The notes beneath the pieces are model-generated. The model saw nothing but the letters and a program-made list of their open reading frames with translations, ran no database searches and was not told where the DNA came from. A stretch of DNA of 64,000 nucleotides from Beaufortia kweichowensis (taxonomy: Eukaryota; Chordata; Actinopteri; Cypriniformes; Gastromyzontidae), in contig CM032817.1 of assembly GCA_019155185.1 (NCBI GenBank), forward strand, positions 1,195,714 through 1,259,713, written 5' to 3'. A program made the position numbers and the translations under genes. Of the stretch, positions 57,847 through 64,000 are shown one piece after another; the stretch's first letter is position 1, and each line of letters opens with the position of its first letter.

Positions 57847-60800
57847 ATATAAATACACAGGCCTCCACAGCAAGCCCAAAATCCTAGCAAATAGTGTAAA
57901 GACACACAATGTACACTAATAAATGAGTTTTCCACCTGACATGTCAGTCCATTATATATATAGCCTGTCAGCTGTTAGGTTAAGATCAATGTAAGTCACG
58001 TTGCTGTCGTTACCAATCAAAGGTTGTTGTCAGGCTAAATGCCACCATTTGCCCCAAAAAGTTAAATAGCCTGTCGTTGTCTTAACATATTCAATGCAGT
58101 AACCACATACAACAAAAATATCGCCCAAGTCTATCAATTATTCCAGTTAGTCAACTAATGGCATAATAATTACATTAAACCAAAAGTTAAATCATGATCA
58201 TTCAATGTACAATTACATCGGCTCATGATAAATCAAGATCTAGAAAAATAAATACTGACTAGTTTATACATTATAAGGCCACGGTAAACTGCTTACGTAT
58301 TATAACTCTTAATATTGTACATACAGTTACACATTAAAAATGTCTCTTGTGTGTGTTAGTTAGAAAGTAATGGGCTTAGTTGATATTTAGCTTGTGTCTA
58401 CATGTTTAACTCAAGGTTGTTGAGTCTGCAATATGCCTCAAACTATATTATATCATATATCAGACTGGATGAAAGCCACAGGATATCCCAGTCTGGCCAC
58501 AGCTGTCAGAATAATTGACAACGGTTTCTTTCCTTTTAGAGCGGCGTGTCATGTAACTCTAGCTGACTAATGTGATTAGGTAAAGAAACGAGATAACAAA
58601 CTCCGCCATTAGAATTCCGTGTCATTATCCACGATGCTCGAAGTACACTGATCTCGCACAAACAGGATGTATGTGCATTCCAGTGTTTTCTCAGAGTGTG
58701 TCAGTGGTGGCTTGACTTAAAAGAAGCTTTGCTTTTGTTAGACAAGGATGGCTCATCCTATACAATAACTTGCTCTGGGGTTAAAATGGTCATAAACCGA
58801 AAATATTTTTACAGGTGTCAATGTCTTTTTTGACACTGTAACCAAGATATTACGAAAAACTACCTGGGGCAACAAGGTGAAGAACATGTCTCACAGGAGC
58901 CAATGAAAATCAGTTTGACGGTCATGTGACAGTCAGTCTTGTATGGCCCTTTCTCAGTTCAAATGTTTGAATCATAACAAAGGAAGCAATGGTACCGCCC
59001 ACTGAGCCAATAAACCTTGAGGAAACCACAGATGTGTCCCTCCCATTTCTACATGACTAACAGGTCTGCTTTAGGTACATGCGGAAAAAAATCATGCAGC
59101 TTGTTTATACGCACACAAAAACGCATGCACACGTTATTTTTACTTTAATATGCAACACATCAAATACTGTAATACATTGTAATTTGACTGTAATGTTTTT
59201 ATAAAGCATCGCTCTCAATGTTTCATTTAAAATCTGAACTCCATTACGTGCCTCTATAACTGATTTGTGTTTTTGTTTTCTTTATTTTAACCAAAAACTT
59301 TACATATTGCAGCTTTAACACCGAAACTTTGCATAAGGAAAGTTTACTGTATCAGCCTGTATTATGATGCAGACTTTCAGTTTTTGTGAGAATTCCTACA
59401 CTGCAATGCAAATTGCATTAGCGAACATAAAATAAACAAGAAATGCCCGGAAATGGACACAGATGTGGTAGATTGACTTGATGAGTAGCATGTGAAATAG
59501 GTCCAGATACAGGTGTGAACGGATGAAATGCTTTCTGCTGATGTGCATGAGGGTCCCTCAGACAGATCCACACACCTGCGTCTGTTTCCACATGCATCAC
59601 TGACAGCAAAGCATTAATATGAGCTCAGGGTGTTTCATGGGGACATATAGTCATATAGTCTGTTTGCTGCATGCAATGGGCAGTTTCTCCAAAGTCTTTT
59701 GAATAATGAAAAGCCATTTGCAATATTTTCTTGGCAAGAAATTACTGATATAACTTTTTTTATAATGTATATAAATGTAGTCTAATGTAGTTACGAATTT
59801 CTTGATCAAATAATCAGAACTATGCATTTTAATAATCACCAAAGACCACAATGTTCTACTAAGAAAAAGTAATTTAACCACATTTTTTTATTATTTAGTG
59901 AAAATTTTGGTGTATACTATTTCTAAAATACTAATGCTATAAATCTCTAATTGTAACTGTTATCAACATGATCACAAACAGCATATATCCCTAAACATCC
60001 CTATATAACAATCCTGGTACACAGAGAAGGAAAGGTGGGACTGTTTCTAGGTTGTGTAGGAGATGACAAAGGGTTTTCAGCAAAATGTATTTTGCTGTTG
60101 GCACTTTGCAAAGACCGTATGCTGTTTTAAACGCAAACACCCAGTCAATGATTAACTCAAAGAATGAGTGAGACACTTGATCTGAGAGAGGGGATAAAAC
60201 ATCTTTGGCTCTTCAGGAAACTACCTCGATAGAGAATTGTGCCTGTAAGCTTTCTTACAGAGAGAAATTCGTCCGTTTTTGTGATACAAATTATACTTGT
60301 CATTGACAAGTTTTTGTTGGCTTGACAAAAGCACCCGACAGATGAAGTGCCTATTATTCAAGGGTTTGAAGGCCATGCTCAAACACGCTCCTCCAAACCG
60401 TGTTTGGGCTGGTCCTTTGTAGGACACAGTCACATGAATACAAAATCTACAAAATGCGTACAACACCTTAGCCTTTCTTTGAACCCCTCTGGCCCTCGCT
60501 GCAGGGAATAAGAAAGAGGTGTTGTCTGATGTCTCCGCCGTTTGCAATTGCCAGATGGGACCAGGCGTTTAATGAATGGGTAAAACAAGATTACAACTCG
60601 CTGACATCATTACCACCTCCTCTGAGTCCGAAACCAACAGATGGAGCAGAGGGGTGGATGAGTATTGATTCTGTAATGCAAAAAAACGCTTGAGGAGCTA
60701 TTGATTCCGTATGGAGGAGCATCTGAATGCATTCAACAGTGCATCTCTCGATCTTATTTGTATACCTATGTAATATGTATTTAATTTGGGGAAAAGAAAA

Positions 60801-61379
60801 ACTAAAAACTTCAGCCTAATAAAACACACGCAGGTAAAATACTTTTGTACGTCATTTGTAAAATTGTTTAAAGAAATAGTCCACCAAAAAATGAAAGGCT
60901 CTCATCTTTCATCTGCTCATTGATGAAACACATTCGACAAGTACTAAAAATGTATCGCTTATATCTGTTTGGGTACATTCTCAAAATATGAATCGTGTTT
61001 ACTCACAAGTGCATTGTTACACTTCACCCAATGGAGTCATTTAGATTAGTTTATTGAAGAAAGTGTGCACTTTTTAAATCTTCATCATTTTGAGTACCAT
61101 GAAAGTAGACAACATGACAGCATTAAATATTAACTAATAAAATTATTTAAATTGTTTTTTTTAACTGAAAAAAATTTGGTCTGCAAAAATTGTATAATAA
61201 TAGCTTAAAATTAAAAAAATTATAAAAAATAAATAAAAATTTGCACAGACCTGTGTTTTAAAACCTGATAACTGTCAAAGCAGAAATTTGGTATACACAA
61301 AACATCTGAACTACTTTTTAAATGGTTAGATATTAGATATTTTTCAAATATTTTAAGACTTTTACATTTTTCATTTCAG

Positions 61380-61505
61380 GTATTTTTATAAATTACAGTA
61401 ACATTACCATTTTTAATATTTTTTTTGTGTTTATTGTTATGAAAAAGTAAATAGGTAAATAACATAGGTGTTCCTCCTGAGGAACGGTGACAGTTAACAG
61501 GCTGT
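61380..61505. repeat. interspersed repeat, third copy of the intron 6 family
   Basis: TATAAATTACAGTAACATTA and TAGGTGTTCCTCCTGAGGAA, then GACAGTTAACAGG, inverted relative to 34.93 kb. Confidence 0.5.
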
Positions 61506-62261
61506 TGGATAAGGTCCTTATTTTGTTTTACCTGGGTGTCACCTGAAAATGTCTCAAAAAATAGTTTCTAAATAGATTCCTGACAGGCAAAAAAAAATTT
61601 GTTATACATGAAATTGATCCTTCAGACATTAATACATATTTCCTATGTGTCAGATTAAAATTACCGACAACTCTTAGTGAAGTCTATTACTGTCAATCTT
61701 GCTAAACACTGAACCGCAGGCAGCTACTGTATCAAAGTAATCCAGCAGTGATAAGAGTGTCTGGGGGTTGATGTCTCCTATGACAGCTCAGAAGAGTAAG
61801 TCTTGAGCGATAGATAATGGAGTGATGATGAGCCAAAATAAAGTGCAGGCGCTTACAGTACACACAAACAGATTGTGTGCACTTGAGGTTTGAGAGAGTG
61901 CTTCATGTTGGCTTTGAAAACTCTTTTGTTAGTATGTTTAGAGTGGAGTTATTGTAGTAGCACATTGCTGCCAAATCGAGACTAGTTCACCGTGACATCC
62001 TCTAACCGGTAAGGGCAGCTGGAATCATGGTGTCTTTTCCTGTTTCTCTCTGCATTGAAATGGATGCATGCCTTTGCTTGGCTCACCGAGATTAGCAGGC
62101 TCTCACATGGACACACTTTAGAGAAGGACTCTATGCGCACAAAAGACTTTATTCAGCTTGGGGAAATGGGAGGAGGTGGGCTAAATTGCAGTACATCTAT
62201 CAAACCTGTAACAGGTGGATTACAATACAGGCCTTGCTGGTGATGCTATGATGTATTTGTT

Positions 62262-62565
62262 AGGGTTCACCCAAAAATATTTTTTATTATTTACTCACCC
62301 TCATGTCATGTCAAACCTGTATGACTTTTTTGCTTCAGCAGAACACAGAAGAAGATATTTAGCAAAACGCTGGTTACCGGCACCCATTCACTTTCATAGT
62401 ATAGACACAAGGTACAATGGAAGTCAATGGGTGCCGGTAACCAGCGTTTTGCAAAATATCTTCTTTTGTGTTCCACAAAAGAAAAAATCATCTACAGGGT
62501 TTGAATGACATAAGCGTGAAAAAATTATGACATCATTTTTACTTTTGGGTGAACTATCCCTTTAA
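62262..62565. mobile_element. palindromic MITE (AGTTCACCCAAAAAT family), copy in intron 1
   Basis: Starts AGGGTTCACCCAAAAATA and ends TTTTGGGTGAACTATCCCTT. The two inner arms around GCGTTTTGC and GGTTACCGGCACCCATT are near-perfect complements, so this is the least decayed copy in the window. Confidence 0.85.
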
Positions 62566-64000
62566 GACTACTGAAATGGAGTCTGTAGTTATCTAATGTT
62601 CACACTTCAAAAGTGGATTTGTAGTCAGTCTAAGTAAACTGGGTATTCTGTATTTATATAATGAATTTGGTTTAATAGTCTGCAATTTAGTTTTCATAAA
62701 ACTAAAATAAATAGTCATTTGTCAATCTAGCTTTGGGAGAGGCTTATTATAAATCTGGCAAACTGTACCAAAATGTGCTTAGGTTGCCTGTTTTTGTTCA
62801 TGGTGTTTAGCGTGTTATGAAAACATACCAAAACCATTTGATAAAGTATTTCTCACGGTGTGAGAAATTCTTTCTCAAAGCAGACTATCAAACAGCACTT
62901 TCACTTTGCATTTTTTAACATCACGAAGATATGTTGATCATGTGCTGTGCTAAGCTCCAGGACACGGTTGAGAGGCAACCTTTCAACAATCTTTCACTTC
63001 TGTTAATAAGAACTTAAATTCCTAAAAGTTTGTTTTAGCATGACATGAGAAAAAGAGATACAGCTGAATAGACAGACAACAGTAACTGAATTTAAGCTAT
63101 GGACATCTTGTCGCTACCCGATTTTAAGTCTCTACAAAACCAGGTGTTTTCACCTGACCAAACAGAACAAGCTCAGATTATGAAGGGTCAGAGGTCAATG
63201 ACTAGCAACATGAGAAGAGTCACTGAACACTTACAGGTTCATTCCAGTAAGAAACAAAGTTAGACGACGTCTGAGAGATTGCAAGAGTTTTCATAGATGT
63301 TATCTTACTTACTCAACACAGACACCTATCATGATTGAAATGCTTCTGTAAGTTTTGTTAAAGGCTAAAAAGTTGGGCAAAAAGCCAGGAAAGCAGCACA
63401 GATTACTGGAAAACTCTTTGTGATTTGTTATCAGATATTTAGAAATAAAATAAACAGCTGGCCTGTTGAATCGCTCAACAGGTGATACAGCCTTAAGGCT
63501 ATAGACTCATAGATGTGATACTGAAGTAAATGCACCAGACAGAATCAAAACAACACCAAAGGTTACAAAAAATAGTGAACGATGGCTATGAGCACTTCAG
63601 GGAGAAAATATGTACGAGATTTAAGATAAAACCCAATTAATGAGTGCTGACAGAGAAAGATCTCTGTGCTTTGACAATGTTGGTCCACTGACATAGATAA
63701 TTTATATATAACATATATATAACATATATATTTCATTTTACAGAAAAAAATCCATAGTTTTTTGTGCACAGACTCATGTGTAGACCTGCTTATTTCTAAC
63801 TTTATCTCTGTCGCCACAATCACTAGAAAATGAATGCATATATTTGCAAGCTATATTGAGGGATTCTCATATCTGAGGGTAATTTAGCAGCCAGGAACTT
63901 GCATTTATCAGTGTCTGTTCGCAGATGACTGCTCAGACACTGACAGGACCCTGGCTCTATCTGCAGTAGACATGAACACGTTCCTTTGTTCCTGTGAGCA

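Larger units (their letters stand above)
55689..64000. other. celsr1 intron 1, 3' part
   Basis: 8.3 kb without an exon I can support, running off the right edge towards the expected cadherin exon 1. It contains repeats listed separately. 58.0-61.1 and 62.6-64.0 kb show nothing recognised. Confidence 0.7.

Noticed and set aside
60221..60547. 108-codon minus frame in intron 1
   Set aside because: No recognised domain and no splice context; length is not unusual for chance in this much sequence.

Overview
The window is vertebrate nuclear DNA, almost certainly from a teleost and probably a cyprinid-like fish. It is AT-rich, with short exons, GT-AG introns and many interspersed DNA-transposon remnants of kinds common in zebrafish relatives: hAT-like elements with 8-bp target duplications, a Harbinger-like element with TAA duplications, and palindromic MITEs. 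Two protein-coding genes can be read, both on the minus strand.

The main gene is celsr1, the Flamingo-type seven-pass adhesion GPCR of planar cell polarity. It runs right to left from about 55.7 kb to about 12.5 kb. Thirty-four consecutive coding exons (numbered 2 to 35 on the assumption that the giant cadherin exon 1 lies beyond the right edge) splice with consistent phase into about 1,840 codons. They encode the post-cadherin linker, EGF-like and LamG repeats, a laminin-type EGF region, the hormone-receptor domain, GAIN/GPS, seven membrane helices and a serine/acidic-rich cytoplasmic tail. Assignment to Celsr1 rests on the tail and extracellular sequence ([42 protein letters not shown] motifs) and on the neighbour gramd4. 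I recognise those family sequences from memory and ran no search.

The second gene is gramd4, downstream of celsr1 in the same orientation. Its putative promoter and first exon lie near 10.5-10.8 kb, its RLDKIRFRG exon at 8.1-8.3 kb, and an exon coding for LNEVKGHLEIALLEKHFL at 1.4 kb. The rest lies beyond the left edge.

Layout: 1-10.8 kb is gramd4, with introns that hold four hAT-like insertions, a long GA microsatellite and a twelve-copy 44-bp tandem repeat. 10.8-12.5 kb is an AT-rich intergenic gap. 12.5-13.5 kb is the celsr1 3' UTR. 13.4-55.7 kb is celsr1 exons 35 to 2, with a 13-kb intron 5 in the LamG1 region. 55.7-64 kb is part of celsr1 intron 1.

The most interesting points are: (1) an undocumented-looking 81-bp, GC-rich, phase 0/0 cassette exon in intron 5 that would insert 27 residues into LamG1; (2) tandem acceptors at the last exon, 33 bp apart, that would give either a tail ending in the PDZ-ligand-like NETSI or one keeping the SDSEKP motif; (3) a hAT element inserted exactly at the probable branch site of exon 23, whose terminal bases rebuild the CTAAC motif; and (4) a canonical HM/TS GPS cleavage site. 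No CRISPR, rRNA or convincing tRNA gene was seen.
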